DNA of 64,000 nt. Source: Streptomyces sp. NRRL S-455. Its GTDB lineage: Bacteria; Actinomycetota; Actinomycetes; Streptomycetales; Streptomycetaceae. A program made the position numbers and the translations under genes. Below are positions 31,607 through 41,523 of this stretch, piece by piece. The notes under the pieces are model-generated. The model did no database searches and was not told where the DNA came from. It saw nothing but the letters and a program-made list of their open reading frames with translations. Each line of letters opens with the position of its first letter. Position 1 is the first letter of the stretch. The stretch covers positions 134,011 through 198,010 of the forward strand of contig NZ_JOCT01000006.1 of the NCBI RefSeq assembly GCF_000717875.1, read 5' to 3'.

Positions 31607-33187
31607 GTGGTCGTGCCAGAGCTGAGGCCTTGGCGGGCCGCGAGACCGCACGTGGTGCGGATCGCGGATGCCGTACGACCACGCCTGGCCCGGGCCGCCG
31701 CGGCAGCGAAACCACGGGTCGCGCGGCTCGCCCGTGCCGGGAAACCGCAGGTCGCGTGGGTCACGCCGCCGAAGACCTGGCAGTACACCGCGGGCGCCGC
31801 CACCGCCGGGCTGGCCCTGGCCGCCGGCGTGGTGACCGCCACCGGTCCCTGGGACTCCTCGGGTCAGCGTACGGCCGAGCGGGACCGGGCCGCCGCCCTC
31901 TCCCGCGTGGGTGGCACAGATCACGGCCGAGTCCCCGGCACACCCGCGCAGCCCCGGCCCGCCCCCAGCGCCGATCCCGTCCTGACCGGACTCGGCGGCG
32001 TCAACACCGTGAGGTCCGCACCGCACGGCAAGGCCCTCGCGAACGCCCTCACACCCCTGCTGAAGGACCCGGCGCTGGGCCCCCGGCCCGCCGCGGCGGT
32101 CGTGGACGTCACGACCGGCAGGCGGCTGTACGGCACGAACCCGGACGCCGCGCTCACCCCGGCCTCGACAACGAAGATCGCCACGGCCGTCGCCGCGCTG
32201 TCCGCGATGGGACCCGACCACCGCCTCACCACCCGCGCCGCGCTGGAACCCGACACCAACGAAGTCGTCCTGGTCGGCGGCGGCGACCCCACCCTCACGG
32301 CCCGCGAGGCCATCGACGGGTGGGCCAGCCTGCGCGTCCTCGCCGACCGGACGGCCGCGGCCCTGGCCCAGCGCGGCATCCGCGAGGTGACCCTCTCCTA
32401 CGACACGACCCGCTACACGGGCCCCCAAATGCACCCGATCGGGGTCAACCCCAATCTCGCCCTCGTCAGCCCCCTCATGGCCGACGAGGGCCGCACGAAC
32501 GACTCGACGAGCGGCCCGGTCACCCGCGTCACCGACCCGGCGACGGACGCGGCCCGCCGCTTCGGTGACCTTCTCAAGTCCCGCGGCATCAAGGCCACGT
32601 TCCCGGGCCCGTCGAAGGCCACAACCCGTGCGAGCACACTCGGCGAGGTCTCCTCGCCCCCGCTGTCCACCCTGGTCGAACGCATGCTGACCAACAGCGA
32701 CAACGACATCGCCGAGGCCCTGGCCCGCCAGACGGCGATCGCCACCGGCGAGAGCGCCGACTTCGCCGGCGCCGACCGGGCGGTCACCGCCCGGCTCCGC
32801 GGACTCGGCCTCCCCGTCGACGGCGCCCGCTTCAAGGACGGCAGCGGCCTCAACCGCGCCGACCGGCTGACGGCGAACCTCCTCACAGCCCTCCTGACCA
32901 AGGCCGCCGACCCCGCCCACCCCGAACTCCGCCCGGCCCTCACCGGCCTCCCCGTCGCCGGCTTCACCGGCACCCTGACCACCCGCTACACGGACGGCGC
33001 GGCCGGCGTCGTCCGCGCCAAGACAGGCACCCTGACCGGCGTCAACGCCCTCGCGGGCACCACGGTCGACCAGGACGGCCGCCTCCTGGCCTTCGCCTTC
33101 CTGGCCAACAACACGACAAACCCGGACGCCGCCCAGAAGGCCCTCGACAAAGCCGCGACAACACTGGCCCGCTGCGGCTGCAGATAG
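31607..33187 (+). CDS. dacB: D-alanyl-D-alanine carboxypeptidase/endopeptidase (peptidase S13)
   Basis: 526 residues. N-terminal ~60 residues are basic and repetitive (RIADAVRPRLARAAAAAKPRVARLARAGKPQVA), then a membrane anchor (TAGAATAGLALAAGVVTATG). Catalytic motifs of a class C penicillin-binding protein: SXXK Ser 187-Lys 190 in TPASTTKI, SXN in TNSDNDIAEAL, and KTG in VRAKTGTLTG. The long insert between SXXK and SXN is typical of S13. It trims peptidoglycan cross-links outside the membrane. The start is the GTG at 31607 or the GTG 6 bases later; both have GAAAGGGG upstream. Confidence 0.93.
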   Translation: MVVPELRPWRAARPHVVRIADAVRPRLARAAAAAKPRVARLARAGKPQVAWVTPPKTWQYTAGAATAGLALAAGVVTATGPWDSSGQRTAERDRAAALSRVGGTDHGRVPGTPAQPRPAPSADPVLTGLGGVNTVRSAPHGKALANALTPLLKDPALGPRPAAAVVDVTTGRRLYGTNPDAALTPASTTKIATAVAALSAMGPDHRLTTRAALEPDTNEVVLVGGGDPTLTAREAIDGWASLRVLADRTAAALAQRGIREVTLSYDTTRYTGPQMHPIGVNPNLALVSPLMADEGRTNDSTSGPVTRVTDPATDAARRFGDLLKSRGIKATFPGPSKATTRASTLGEVSSPPLSTLVERMLTNSDNDIAEALARQTAIATGESADFAGADRAVTARLRGLGLPVDGARFKDGSGLNRADRLTANLLTALLTKAADPAHPELRPALTGLPVAGFTGTLTTRYTDGAAGVVRAKTGTLTGVNALAGTTVDQDGRLLAFAFLANNTTNPDAAQKALDKAATTLARCGCR

Positions 33188-33216
33188 CGGCCCCCCAGCG
33201 GATGTGCCCCCGCCGT

Positions 33217-33238
33217 GGGCAGTCGTGCCGCTGGGGCG
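33217..33238 (-). repeat. dispersed 22-bp intergenic repeat, copy A
   Basis: The reverse complement is identical over 22 bp to 63136-63157 (core CCCCAGCGGCACGACTGCCC), 30 kb away. It lies in the 158-bp gap between dacB and the metalloprotease gene, in a GC-rich stretch able to form hairpins. Confidence 0.7.
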
Positions 33239-33345
33239 GCACGGGTGGGCACGGCCTGCAACGCCGAGTACCTGCTAACAAACAGCAAATACACCCACCC
33301 CTCGCCGCCCTGCCCCAGCGGCCAGCGCTCACGTACGGTTGACGC

Positions 33346-34473
33346 ATGACGAGCATCGGTGGTGCCTCATCCGGCATGGTCGACTGGAATCTCGCGGTCG
33401 CGACCGCGACCCGGCTCGTACGGCCGGGCCCCGACGTCAGCCGCGACGAGGCGAGGGCCGTCGTCGCGGAACTGCGACGGCACGCGAAGGCCTCGGAGGA
33501 ACACGTCCGGGGCTTCACCCTGCTGGGCGCGGAGGAGGGCCACGACACCCCCGTCCTGGTCGTCGACCGCCCGGGCTGGATCCGGGCCAACGTCGCCGGT
33601 TTCCGGGAGATCCTCAGGCCCCTCCTCGACAAGATGCAGGAACGGCGCGGAAACAGCACCGGCGGCGCGGTCATGAGCGCCGTCGGCGGCAAGGTCACCG
33701 GCGTGGAACTCGGCATGCTGCTGTCGTTCCTGGCCTCCCGCGTCCTCGGCCAGTACGAGACCTTCGCCCCCGCCACCCGCGAACTCCCCGCCGGCCGCAA
33801 CGGCGGCGGCCGGCTCCTCCTCGTGGCCCCCAACATCGTCCACGTGGAGCGCGAACTCGACGTCGACCCGCACGACTTCAGGCTCTGGGTGTGCCTGCAC
33901 GAGGAGACGCACCGCACCCAGTTCACCGCCGTGCCCTGGCTGCGGGACCACCTCGAGGGCGAGATCCAGTCCTTCCTGGCGGAAACCGACGTCGACCCCA
34001 TGACCGTCCTGGAACGCGTCCGGGAAGCCGCCCAGACCCTCGCCGGGGGCCGCCCCGAGGCCGAGGAGGACGACGGCGGCCGCTCCCTCGTCGAGATCGT
34101 CCAGACCCCCGCCCAGCGCGAGATCCTCGGACGCCTCACGGCCGTGATGTCCCTGCTCGAGGGCCACGCCGACTTCGTCATGGACGGCGTCGGCCCCGAC
34201 GTCGTACCGAGCGTCGGCGAGATCCGCGAGAAGTTCCAGCAGCGCCGCGCCAAGGGCGCCTCCCGCCTGGACCTGGCCCTGCGCAAACTGCTCGGCCTGG
34301 ACGCCAAGCTCCGCCAGTACCGGGACGGCGAACGCTTCGTACGAGCCGTCGTCGACGAGGTCGGCATGGACGGCTTCAACCGCGTGTGGACCTCGCCCAA
34401 CACCCTGCCCACGAAGGCGGAGATCTCCAAACCGGCGGACTGGGTCGCGCGGGTGCACCGCAGGACCGAGTAG
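33346..34473 (+). CDS. DUF2342 zinc-dependent metalloprotease-like protein
   Basis: 375 residues. Metal site HEETH at 185-189 in LWVCLHEETHRTQF and a downstream Glu in LLEGHADFVMDGVG that resembles the third ligand helix. Belongs to the actinobacterial DUF2342 family, annotated as coenzyme F420 biosynthesis-associated or zinc-dependent metalloprotease; no activity is settled. Nearly always found between dacB and tilS-hpt-ftsH in actinobacteria, as here. No signal peptide, so cytosolic. ATG start with no strong ribosome site. Confidence 0.88.
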   Translation: MTSIGGASSGMVDWNLAVATATRLVRPGPDVSRDEARAVVAELRRHAKASEEHVRGFTLLGAEEGHDTPVLVVDRPGWIRANVAGFREILRPLLDKMQERRGNSTGGAVMSAVGGKVTGVELGMLLSFLASRVLGQYETFAPATRELPAGRNGGGRLLLVAPNIVHVERELDVDPHDFRLWVCLHEETHRTQFTAVPWLRDHLEGEIQSFLAETDVDPMTVLERVREAAQTLAGGRPEAEEDDGGRSLVEIVQTPAQREILGRLTAVMSLLEGHADFVMDGVGPDVVPSVGEIREKFQQRRAKGASRLDLALRKLLGLDAKLRQYRDGERFVRAVVDEVGMDGFNRVWTSPNTLPTKAEISKPADWVARVHRRTE

Positions 34474-34669
34474 TGAAACGCGGCGGGACAGTCGTGAACG
34501 GAAACCGGCCGACGGCAGGCAAACGCCCCTTCAATCACCCGTCCGAGGGACCGTGAGCGAGGGGTAGGCGTGCAATGCTCGGGGAACGGCCCGGTTCTGT
34601 CACCATCTACACACTCTGAGTGACCGAACCTCGGGCTCACCCCCGAAAACTTCATGAAGGGAACCGGAC

Positions 34670-35704
34670 ATGGGTCCCCATCCTGCGGTCGCGGCGATAC
34701 GCCTGGCGGTCCGCCGCGTCCTCCACGACCTCCTCACCGAGCACAACCGCGCCCCCGCGGCACTTCCGCATGCCCCCTCGCACGAGACGCCCCCACCGCT
34801 CGTCCTCGTGGCATGCTCCGGCGGCGCCGACTCCATGGCCCTGGCCTCCGCCCTCGCCTTCGAGGCCCCCAAGCTCGGCGTCAGAGCCGGCGGCGTCACC
34901 ATCGACCACGGCCTCCAGCCCGGCTCCGACGTGCGCGCCGCCGAAGTCGTCCTGCGCCTGCGCGAACTCGGCCTCGATCCGGTCGACTCCGTCGCCGTCT
35001 CCGTCGGCCGCGCCGGCGGGCCCGAAGCCGCCGCCCGCGACGCCCGCTACGCCGCACTCGACACCGCGGCCGAACGCCACGGCGCCGCCGCCGTCCTGCT
35101 CGGCCACACCCGCGACGACCAGGCCGAAACCGTCCTGCTGGGCCTCGCCCGGGGCTCCGGCATCCGCTCCCTGTCCGGAATGGCCGCGGTCTCGGGGGCC
35201 GGCGGCCGCTACCGGCGCCCCTTCCTGGAACTCGACCGGCAGACCGCCCGCAAGGCCTGCATGGTCCAGTCCCTGCCCGTCTGGGACGACCCCCACAACG
35301 CCGACCCGGCCTACACCCGCTCCCGGCTGCGCCACGAAGGCCTGCCCGCCCTGGAGAAGGCCCTCGGCAAAGGCGTCGTCGAGGCCCTCGCCCGTACGGC
35401 CCGGCTCTCCCGCGACGACGCCGACGCCCTCGACACCTGGGCCACCCAGGCCGAGGCCACCGTCCGCGACGCCACCGGACACCTGGAGTGCGCCAAGCTC
35501 TACGCCCTGCCCCCCGCCGTACGCCGCCGCGTCCTGCGCCGGGCCGCCATCGCCGCCGGTGCCCCCGCCGGCTCGCTGTTCGCCCGCCACATCGAGGAAG
35601 TCGACCGGCTGATCACCGGCTGGCGCGGCCAGGGAGCCATCAACCTCCCCGGCAAGGTCGTGGCCCGGCGGCAGGGTGGCAGACTGGTGATTCGGCAAGG
35701 CTGA
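34670..35704 (+). CDS. tilS: tRNA(Ile)-lysidine synthase
   Basis: 344 residues. The PP-loop SGGADS (50-55) in [13 protein letters not shown], followed by [11 protein letters not shown], the [22 protein letters not shown] motif that contacts the tRNA anticodon loop, and the RPFLELDR stretch. It adds lysine to C34 of tRNA-Ile(CAU), so that it reads AUA. The C-terminal substrate domain is short, as in actinobacteria. ATG with GAAGGGAACC upstream. Hpt follows 59 bp later in the same direction. Confidence 0.95.
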   Translation: MGPHPAVAAIRLAVRRVLHDLLTEHNRAPAALPHAPSHETPPPLVLVACSGGADSMALASALAFEAPKLGVRAGGVTIDHGLQPGSDVRAAEVVLRLRELGLDPVDSVAVSVGRAGGPEAAARDARYAALDTAAERHGAAAVLLGHTRDDQAETVLLGLARGSGIRSLSGMAAVSGAGGRYRRPFLELDRQTARKACMVQSLPVWDDPHNADPAYTRSRLRHEGLPALEKALGKGVVEALARTARLSRDDADALDTWATQAEATVRDATGHLECAKLYALPPAVRRRVLRRAAIAAGAPAGSLFARHIEEVDRLITGWRGQGAINLPGKVVARRQGGRLVIRQG

Positions 35705-35763
35705 ACAGCGACCCCTCCGAGCAGTCCATGGAGGGGCCGCCCGGCCAGGGACGACCGAAAGTG

Positions 35764-36324
35764 ATGCGGGTGGACGCGAAAGACATGGGTGCCGACCTCC
35801 AGCAGGTGCTCATCACCAAGGAAGAGATCGACGCCAAGCTGACCGAGCTGGCAGCGAAGATCGACGCGGAGTACGCGGGCAAGGACCTGCTGATCGTCGG
35901 CGTCCTCAAGGGCGCGGTGATGGTCATGGCCGATCTCGCCCGGGCGCTGTCCACCCCCGTCACCATGGACTGGATGGCCGTATCCTCGTACGGGGCGGGC
36001 ACCCAGTCCTCCGGTGTGGTGCGGATCCTCAAGGACCTCGACACCGACATCAAGGGCAAGCACGTCCTCATCGTCGAGGACATCATCGACTCCGGCCTGA
36101 CCCTGTCCTGGCTGATCTCCAACCTCGGCTCGCGCGAGCCCGCCTCCCTCAAGGTGTGCACCCTGCTGCGCAAGCCCGACGCCGCGAAGGTCGCCATCGA
36201 CGTGGAATGGGTCGGATTCGACATCCCCAACGAGTTCGTCGTCGGCTACGGCCTCGACTACGCCGAGAAGTACCGCAACCTCCCGTTCGTCGGTACGCTC
36301 GCGCCCCACGTGTACGGCGGCTGA
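35764..36324 (+). CDS. hpt: hypoxanthine phosphoribosyltransferase
   Basis: 186 residues. Type I phosphoribosyltransferase: PRPP loop [34 protein letters not shown], and [28 protein letters not shown]. It salvages hypoxanthine and guanine. A GTG directly before the ATG could also serve as start. Genes tilS-hpt-ftsH stay together in most Gram-positive bacteria; the three are in one direction here, and hpt and ftsH may share transcripts. Confidence 0.96.
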   Translation: MRVDAKDMGADLQQVLITKEEIDAKLTELAAKIDAEYAGKDLLIVGVLKGAVMVMADLARALSTPVTMDWMAVSSYGAGTQSSGVVRILKDLDTDIKGKHVLIVEDIIDSGLTLSWLISNLGSREPASLKVCTLLRKPDAAKVAIDVEWVGFDIPNEFVVGYGLDYAEKYRNLPFVGTLAPHVYGG

Positions 36325-36508
36325 AACCGGCCGGAGTGCCGTGACGGTGATCGGGAACCCCAGTGGACGTCCCGCCGTTGGAGCATGCGTAGGCGGATCG
36401 CCAGCCGTCCCGCGCGGCTTCAGGTGACAATGCTGGGGTACCGTCCGAAGAACAGTCTTTATCAAACTCACTATGGCAGGAGGGACGGGGCGGCACCGCT
36501 CCGTATGG

Positions 36509-38551
36509 ATGGACGTGAAGCGATACTTCCGTGGGCCGGTCATGTGGATCGTGCTGGCCGTCCTCGCCGTGGTCGTGTTGATGCAGGTCGTCGGCTCGTC
36601 CGGTGGCCACAAGACGGTGGACACCGGCCAGGTCGTCCAGGCGATCAACCAGAACAAGGTGGAGTCGGCCAAGCTGACCACCGGTGACGACCAGACCATC
36701 AAGGTCACGCTCAAGAAGGGCGTGAAGGTCGAGGGCAGCTCGAAGATCCAGGCGAGCTACATCGGCGACCAGGGCAAGGACCTGGCCGACACGCTGCAGA
36801 ACAAGTACCAGCAAGAGCAGATCCCGGACGGCTACACGGTCTCGCCGTCCAAGCAGAACCCGTTCGTCGGAGTCCTGCTCTCCTTCCTGCTCCCGCTGGT
36901 CCTCATCGTCGTGGTCTTCCTGTTCCTGATGAACCAGATGCAGGGCGGCGGCTCCCGCGTCATGAACTTCGGGAAGTCCAAGGCGAAGCTCATCACCAAG
37001 GACACCCCCAAGACGACCTTCTCGGACGTCGCGGGATCCGACGAGGCCGTCGAGGAGCTCCACGAGATCAAGGAGTTCCTGCAGGAGCCGGCGAAGTTCC
37101 AGGCCGTCGGGGCGAAGATCCCCAAGGGCGTCCTGCTCTACGGCCCTCCCGGCACCGGCAAGACCCTGCTCGCGCGTGCCGTCGCGGGCGAGGCCGGCGT
37201 CCCGTTCTACTCGATCTCCGGTTCCGACTTCGTCGAGATGTTCGTCGGTGTCGGTGCCTCCCGAGTCCGTGACCTGTTCGAGCAGGCCAAGGCGAACGCC
37301 CCGGCGATCGTCTTCGTCGACGAGATCGACGCCGTCGGCCGCCACCGCGGCGCCGGCCTCGGCGGTGGACACGACGAGCGCGAGCAGACGCTGAACCAGC
37401 TGCTCGTCGAGATGGACGGCTTCGACGTCAAGGGCGGCGTGATCCTCATCGCCGCGACGAACCGGCCCGACATCCTCGACCCGGCGCTGCTGCGCCCCGG
37501 CCGCTTCGACCGCCAGATCGCGGTCGACCGCCCGGACATGCAGGGCCGACTGGAGATCCTCAAGGTCCACCAGAAGGGCAAGCCGGTCGCCCCCGACGTC
37601 GACCTGTCGGCCGTCGCCCGTCGCACGCCCGGCATGACCGGTGCCGACCTGGCCAACGTCCTGAACGAGGCCGCCCTGCTGACGGCCCGCAGCGACCAGA
37701 AGCTGATCGACAACCACATGCTCGACGAGGCGATCGACCGTGTGGTCGCGGGCCCGCAGAAGCGGACCCGGATCATGTCGGACAAGGAGAAGAAGATCAC
37801 CGCGTACCACGAGGGCGGACACGCCCTGGTCGCGGCGGCCTCACCGAACTCCGATCCCGTCCACAAGATCACGATCCTGTCGAGAGGCCGCGCCCTCGGC
37901 TACACGATGGTGCTTCCGGACGAGGACAAGTACTCGACCACGCGCAACGAGATGCTCGACCAGCTCGCCTACATGCTGGGCGGCCGCGCGGCCGAGGAGC
38001 TCGTCTTCCACGACCCGACGACGGGCGCCGCCAACGACATCGAGAAGGCCACCGGCCTGGCTCGGGCCATGGTCACGCAGTACGGCATGACCGAGCGCCT
38101 CGGTGCGATCAAGTTCGGCGGCGACAACACCGAGCCCTTCCTCGGACGTGAGATGTCTCACCAGCGCGACTACTCGGAAGAGGTCGCCGCGCTGGTCGAC
38201 GAAGAGGTCAAGAAGCTCATCGAGACCGCGCACAACGAGGCCTGGGAGATCCTGGTCGAGAACCGCGACGTGCTCGACAACCTGGTGCTGGCGCTCCTCG
38301 AGAAGGAGACGCTCGGCAAGGAGGAGATCGCCGAGATCTTCGCCCCGGTCGTCAAGCGCCCGCCGCGGCCCGCCTGGACCGGCTCCTCCCGCCGTACGCC
38401 GTCCACCCGCCCGCCGGTCCTCTCCCCCAAGGAGCTGGCCCTGACGAACGGGGCGAACGGCGCGACCCCGGCGATCACCACCGCGAAGAGCACCGCGGCG
38501 GAGCCCGCCCCGGCGCCCGAGCACGCTCCGGAGGACCGCCCCGAGAGCTGA
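36509..38551 (+). CDS. ftsH: ATP-dependent zinc metalloprotease FtsH
   Basis: 680 residues from [13 protein letters not shown]; an ATG 36 bp upstream adds twelve residues without family support, though GGAGGG is closer to it. Two membrane helices (about 11-30 and 115-143) bracket an extracytoplasmic domain. The AAA domain has Walker A GPPGTGKT (212-219), Walker B VFVDEID and the [21 protein letters not shown]. The zinc site is HEGGH (434-438). The tail is Pro/Ala-rich. It degrades membrane and regulatory proteins. A strong terminator follows, so folE has its own promoter. Confidence 0.96.
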   Translation: MDVKRYFRGPVMWIVLAVLAVVVLMQVVGSSGGHKTVDTGQVVQAINQNKVESAKLTTGDDQTIKVTLKKGVKVEGSSKIQASYIGDQGKDLADTLQNKYQQEQIPDGYTVSPSKQNPFVGVLLSFLLPLVLIVVVFLFLMNQMQGGGSRVMNFGKSKAKLITKDTPKTTFSDVAGSDEAVEELHEIKEFLQEPAKFQAVGAKIPKGVLLYGPPGTGKTLLARAVAGEAGVPFYSISGSDFVEMFVGVGASRVRDLFEQAKANAPAIVFVDEIDAVGRHRGAGLGGGHDEREQTLNQLLVEMDGFDVKGGVILIAATNRPDILDPALLRPGRFDRQIAVDRPDMQGRLEILKVHQKGKPVAPDVDLSAVARRTPGMTGADLANVLNEAALLTARSDQKLIDNHMLDEAIDRVVAGPQKRTRIMSDKEKKITAYHEGGHALVAAASPNSDPVHKITILSRGRALGYTMVLPDEDKYSTTRNEMLDQLAYMLGGRAAEELVFHDPTTGAANDIEKATGLARAMVTQYGMTERLGAIKFGGDNTEPFLGREMSHQRDYSEEVAALVDEEVKKLIETAHNEAWEILVENRDVLDNLVLALLEKETLGKEEIAEIFAPVVKRPPRPAWTGSSRRTPSTRPPVLSPKELALTNGANGATPAITTAKSTAAEPAPAPEHAPEDRPES

Positions 38552-38592
38552 TCATCGCTCTCCCGGCGGCCCCACCGGGCCCGGAATGAATG

Positions 38593-38630
38593 CCGCGCCC
38601 CCCAGGTTTAGCCTGGGGGGCGCGGCTTTT
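38593..38630 (+). terminator. strong Rho-independent terminator after ftsH
   Basis: 14-bp perfect stem CCGCGCCCCCCAGG / CCTGGGGGGCGCGG, loop TTTAG, then CTTTTC. The clearest terminator in the window. Confidence 0.9.
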
Positions 38631-38678
38631 CGCCATTCCCGCGGCCGCCCCGTGATGGACACAGGAACGAGGCACCAG

Positions 38679-39284
38679 ATGACCGACCCCGTGACGCTGG
38701 ACGGCGAGGGCCAGATCGGCGACTTCGACGAGAAGCGGGCCGAGAACGCCGTGCGCGAACTCCTGATAGCGGTCGGCGAGGACCCGGACCGCGAGGGGCT
38801 GAGGGAGACGCCGGCGCGGGTGGCGCGGGCGTATCGGGAGCTGCTGGCCGGGCTGCGACAGGAGCCTGAGGATGTCCTGACGACTACGTTCGACCTGGGG
38901 CACGATGAGATGGTTCTGGTCAAGGACATCGAAATCGTGAGCCTCTGTGAACATCATCTTCTGCCGTTCCATGGCGTAGCTCACGTGGGTTACATCCCGG
39001 CGGAGACCGGCAAGATCACCGGCCTGTCGAAGCTGGCGCGTCTCGTCGAGGTGTTCGCCCGGCGGCCGCAGGTGCAGGAACGACTCACCACGCAGATCGC
39101 CGACTCCCTCATGAAGATCCTCGAGGCGCGGGGAGCCATAGTCGTGATCGAGGCGGAGCACATGTGCATGTCCGTGCGCGGGATCCGCAAGCCCGGGGCC
39201 AAGACCACGACATCGGCGGTCCGTGGCCAGCTTCGGGACGCTACGACCCGGGCCGAGGCGATGAGCCTGATACTGGCGCGTTGA
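38679..39284 (+). CDS. folE: GTP cyclohydrolase I
   Basis: 201 residues, intact. Zinc and active-site residues: Cys 90 and His 93 in [12 protein letters not shown], Cys 163 in EHMCMSVRG. Also [21 protein letters not shown] and the final [20 protein letters not shown]. It makes dihydroneopterin triphosphate from GTP, the first folate step; folB, folP and folK lie just downstream on the other strand. ATG preceded by GGAACGAGG. Oddity: codons about 52-107 (38832-38999), centred on the CEHH site, often end in A or T (TGT GAA CAT CAT CTT...), while the rest of the gene rarely does. An intein-derived gene follows directly. Confidence 0.96.
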   Translation: MTDPVTLDGEGQIGDFDEKRAENAVRELLIAVGEDPDREGLRETPARVARAYRELLAGLRQEPEDVLTTTFDLGHDEMVLVKDIEIVSLCEHHLLPFHGVAHVGYIPAETGKITGLSKLARLVEVFARRPQVQERLTTQIADSLMKILEARGAIVVIEAEHMCMSVRGIRKPGAKTTTSAVRGQLRDATTRAEAMSLILAR

Positions 39285-39353
39285 GCTGATTGTCAGTGGT
39301 GTCCGATACCGTCCTTGATCAGCGGGGTTGTTCGCTGGTCAGGGGGTGGCGCG

Positions 39354-40346
39354 GTGGGATGTGGGCTGCCGAGCAAGCAATTGGTGAGCGTGGTTGGAGG
39401 GGTGCGCCAGGCTCGCAATGTCGACGTGGGAACGAAGCTCTGGAGCCTGAACGGCACCCGGACCGTGCATACGACCGTTGTCGGCGTGTCGGCTGTGAAG
39501 GCGCGTCAGGTCGTGGATGTGGTAACCGACCGTGTGACCTTCACAGTCGCTCCCCGGCAGGAGCTGTGCACGGCTGACGGCTGGGTTCCCGCGGTCGATG
39601 CCGCCAACACCTTGCTGGCCTGGACGCATGGACGGAAGCTGTGCCGGGAGCGGCTGGACATTAGGCCCGGGTACGAGTTCGGCTACTTTCTCGGGGCCAC
39701 GTGTGCTGATGGGACGGTCGGCAAGAACAGCGTGTCCCTTGTCGTCAACGAGGAGCACTTCGCCGCCATGTACGCCGAGTGCCTGACCAGGGCCACTGGG
39801 CTGTCCGCTCGACTGGAGCCGGTGACCCGGCCCTCAGGTTTCCTCAGGCGGGAGGTTCCAGGCTTTCGTGTGCGCGTTGTGTCGTCTTATCTTGCTGATG
39901 CTCTGCGGCAATACGTGGGAGGCGACGCTCATCACATGAGGCAGCGGTTTCCGCGAGTGGTTCTTCGTGACATCGCTACGTTCGAGGGCTTTCTGGACGG
40001 CTATGTCGAAGGCGACGGCTTCCGTCACAAGAAGTGGGATGGGCGCACGGTGGTCAGCTGCAACGTGCCCTTCCTCCAAGAGCTGGCCCAGATCATCGGT
40101 GCCAGGTTCACACCGAGGCCGAAGGGGGCTGCCTCTGCGCTGGTCATTACCGACCGGTGGCAAGCGCGAGGAACCTTTACAGCCGAACACCACCCGCTGG
40201 AGCCAGTCGAGTCCACATGGGTCGCCATTCGGGACGTTCAGCTGCGCGCGGCTGCTGGGACAAAGCCCTTCACCCTCTACAGCTACCGCCTTCACCCCAA
40301 CCCCGGCTTCCTGGTCAACGGGCACCTCGTCCGTCAACCAGGGTGA
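39354..40346 (+). CDS. free-standing intein-derived LAGLIDADG endonuclease-like protein
   Basis: 330 residues from the GTG with AGGGGG upstream. Layout of a large intein without exteins: Cys 3 (MGCGLPSKQ) stands near the usual intein Cys1; a Hint-like stretch VDVGTKLWSLNG (24-34); block B VTFTVAPRQELCTADGWVPAVDA (61-83) in which the usual TxxH is lost; LAGLIDADG-like motifs FGYFLGATCADG (Asp 119) and GFLDGYVEGDG (Asp 221); block F HPNPGFLVNGHLV (314-326). The protein ends RQPG instead of His-Asn. Splicing is therefore unlikely, while both nuclease acids are kept. Codons (TCT TAT CTT GCT GAT GCT) are unlike neighbouring genes, a sign of transfer. Convergent with the DUF3180 gene, 17 bp apart. 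Confidence 0.8.
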   Translation: MGCGLPSKQLVSVVGGVRQARNVDVGTKLWSLNGTRTVHTTVVGVSAVKARQVVDVVTDRVTFTVAPRQELCTADGWVPAVDAANTLLAWTHGRKLCRERLDIRPGYEFGYFLGATCADGTVGKNSVSLVVNEEHFAAMYAECLTRATGLSARLEPVTRPSGFLRREVPGFRVRVVSSYLADALRQYVGGDAHHMRQRFPRVVLRDIATFEGFLDGYVEGDGFRHKKWDGRTVVSCNVPFLQELAQIIGARFTPRPKGAASALVITDRWQARGTFTAEHHPLEPVESTWVAIRDVQLRAAAGTKPFTLYSYRLHPNPGFLVNGHLVRQPG

Positions 40347-40363
40347 GCTACCGGGCGGGGGGA

Positions 40364-40852
40364 TCAGGCCGCCGGGGCCGCCCCCGGGCCGTTGTGTTCG
40401 TCGTCTTCCGGGAGTTTGCAGACGCGTTCCAGGAAGATGGCTGCCGCTATGACGGCGATGCCGGCGAGGACGGAGAAGCCGGCGTAGATGGCCTGGTCGC
40501 GGCGGGCGGGGTTGTCGAGGGACTCCAGGAGGAAGACGCCGGTGCCGGCGTACATGCCGGCGACGAGGGCGGCGACCAGGGCGCTGGCCTGGCCGAAGAC
40601 GACCGCGCGGGCGGCCATCATGGGGTCGACGCCCTTGGCGTCGGGCTGCCGCTCGCGCTGGGCCTTCAGGCGGGCGCGCAGCGAGAGCGCCGTGGCCAGC
40701 AGGATCGTGGCGATCAGGGCGAGGGCGAGGGGGGCGGCCAGGGGCACGCCGGGGAGGGTCCCGACCGAGTTCCACAGGCGGGCGCCGGCCCAGGACAGGA
40801 TCCCGGCCACGACGAAGACGCCGGCCAGCACCCTGATGCGCAGCTCTTTCAC
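40364..40852 (-). CDS. DUF3180 membrane protein
   Basis: 162 residues with four hydrophobic helices (RVLAGVFVVAGILSWAGARLW, PLAAPLALALIATILLATAL, ASALVAALVAGMYAGTGVFLL, YAGFSVLAGIAVIAAAIFL) and a short charged tail. DUF3180 proteins are actinobacterial and regularly follow folK; function is unknown. GTG start with AAGGGA upstream. Last gene of the minus-strand folate cluster, 59 bp after folK. Confidence 0.9.
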   Translation of the reverse strand: MKELRIRVLAGVFVVAGILSWAGARLWNSVGTLPGVPLAAPLALALIATILLATALSLRARLKAQRERQPDAKGVDPMMAARAVVFGQASALVAALVAGMYAGTGVFLLESLDNPARRDQAIYAGFSVLAGIAVIAAAIFLERVCKLPEDDEHNGPGAAPAA

Positions 40853-40911
40853 GGTGTCCCTTCGGTTCCCCCGGGTCCGGCCCCGTTCCGCGGCCGTCTT
40901 GACCTTAACGG

Positions 40912-41523
40912 CTATTCGGGCAGCCGGAGTTCCAGGTCCCCCCGGGGGGCCACGCCTTCGCGGGTGACGGCGTCCAGGAGGCCGGCGACCGGGCCGTGTC
41001 CGGGCAACTGGGCGTCGGGGTCCAGGTCGTGCCAGGGGGCCAGGACGAAGGCGCGTTCGTGGGCCCGGGGGTGGGGGAGGGTGAGCTGCGGGTCGTCGGA
41101 GACGAGGTCGGCGTACGACACGATGTCGACGTCCAGGGTGCGGGGGCCCCAGTGTTCGTCCCGGACGCGGTGGAAGGCCTCCTCGACCGCGTGCGCGCGC
41201 TCCAGGAGCGAGGACGGCGGGAGGGTGGTCTTCAGGACGACGACGGCGTTGAAGTAGGCGGGCTGGCTACCGGGTTCCACGCCCCAGGGTTCGGTCTCGT
41301 AGACGGGGGAGACGCCCTTGATGCGGACGCCGGGGGTGTCCTCGAGGGCGTCGATGGCTCCCTGGAGGTTCTCGAGGCGGTTGCCGAGGTTGGAGCCGAG
41401 TGCGACGACGGCGCGTTTGGGGTTGCTGAGAGTGGTGTCGGCGGCGTCGACCTTCTCGACGACGGAGGCGGGTACCGGCTGTACGGTCGGGTCGCTGGGG
41501 CCCTGGATGAAGGGTGCAGTCAT
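40912..41523 (-). CDS. folK: 2-amino-4-hydroxy-6-hydroxymethyldihydropteridine pyrophosphokinase
   Basis: 203 residues. HPPK motifs: VVALGSNLGNRLENLQGAIDAL, SPVYETEPWG, QPAYFNAVVVLKT, and the metal/ATP motif RDEHWGPRTLDVDIV plus LPHPRAHERAFVLAPW. An unusual ~35-residue N-terminal extension (MTAPFIQGPSDPTVQPVPASVVEKV) precedes the domain. It transfers pyrophosphate from ATP to hydroxymethyl-dihydropterin. Its ATG overlaps the folB stop (ATGA). Confidence 0.96.
   Translation of the reverse strand: MTAPFIQGPSDPTVQPVPASVVEKVDAADTTLSNPKRAVVALGSNLGNRLENLQGAIDALEDTPGVRIKGVSPVYETEPWGVEPGSQPAYFNAVVVLKTTLPPSSLLERAHAVEEAFHRVRDEHWGPRTLDVDIVSYADLVSDDPQLTLPHPRAHERAFVLAPWHDLDPDAQLPGHGPVAGLLDAVTREGVAPRGDLELRLPE

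Noticed and set aside
38679..40346. Possibility that folE is split by an intein and the downstream gene is its missing part.
   Set aside because: FolE is complete (201 residues with all zinc ligands and normal C-terminus), and the downstream gene has its own start and stop. The relation can only be by descent or targeting, not by splicing.
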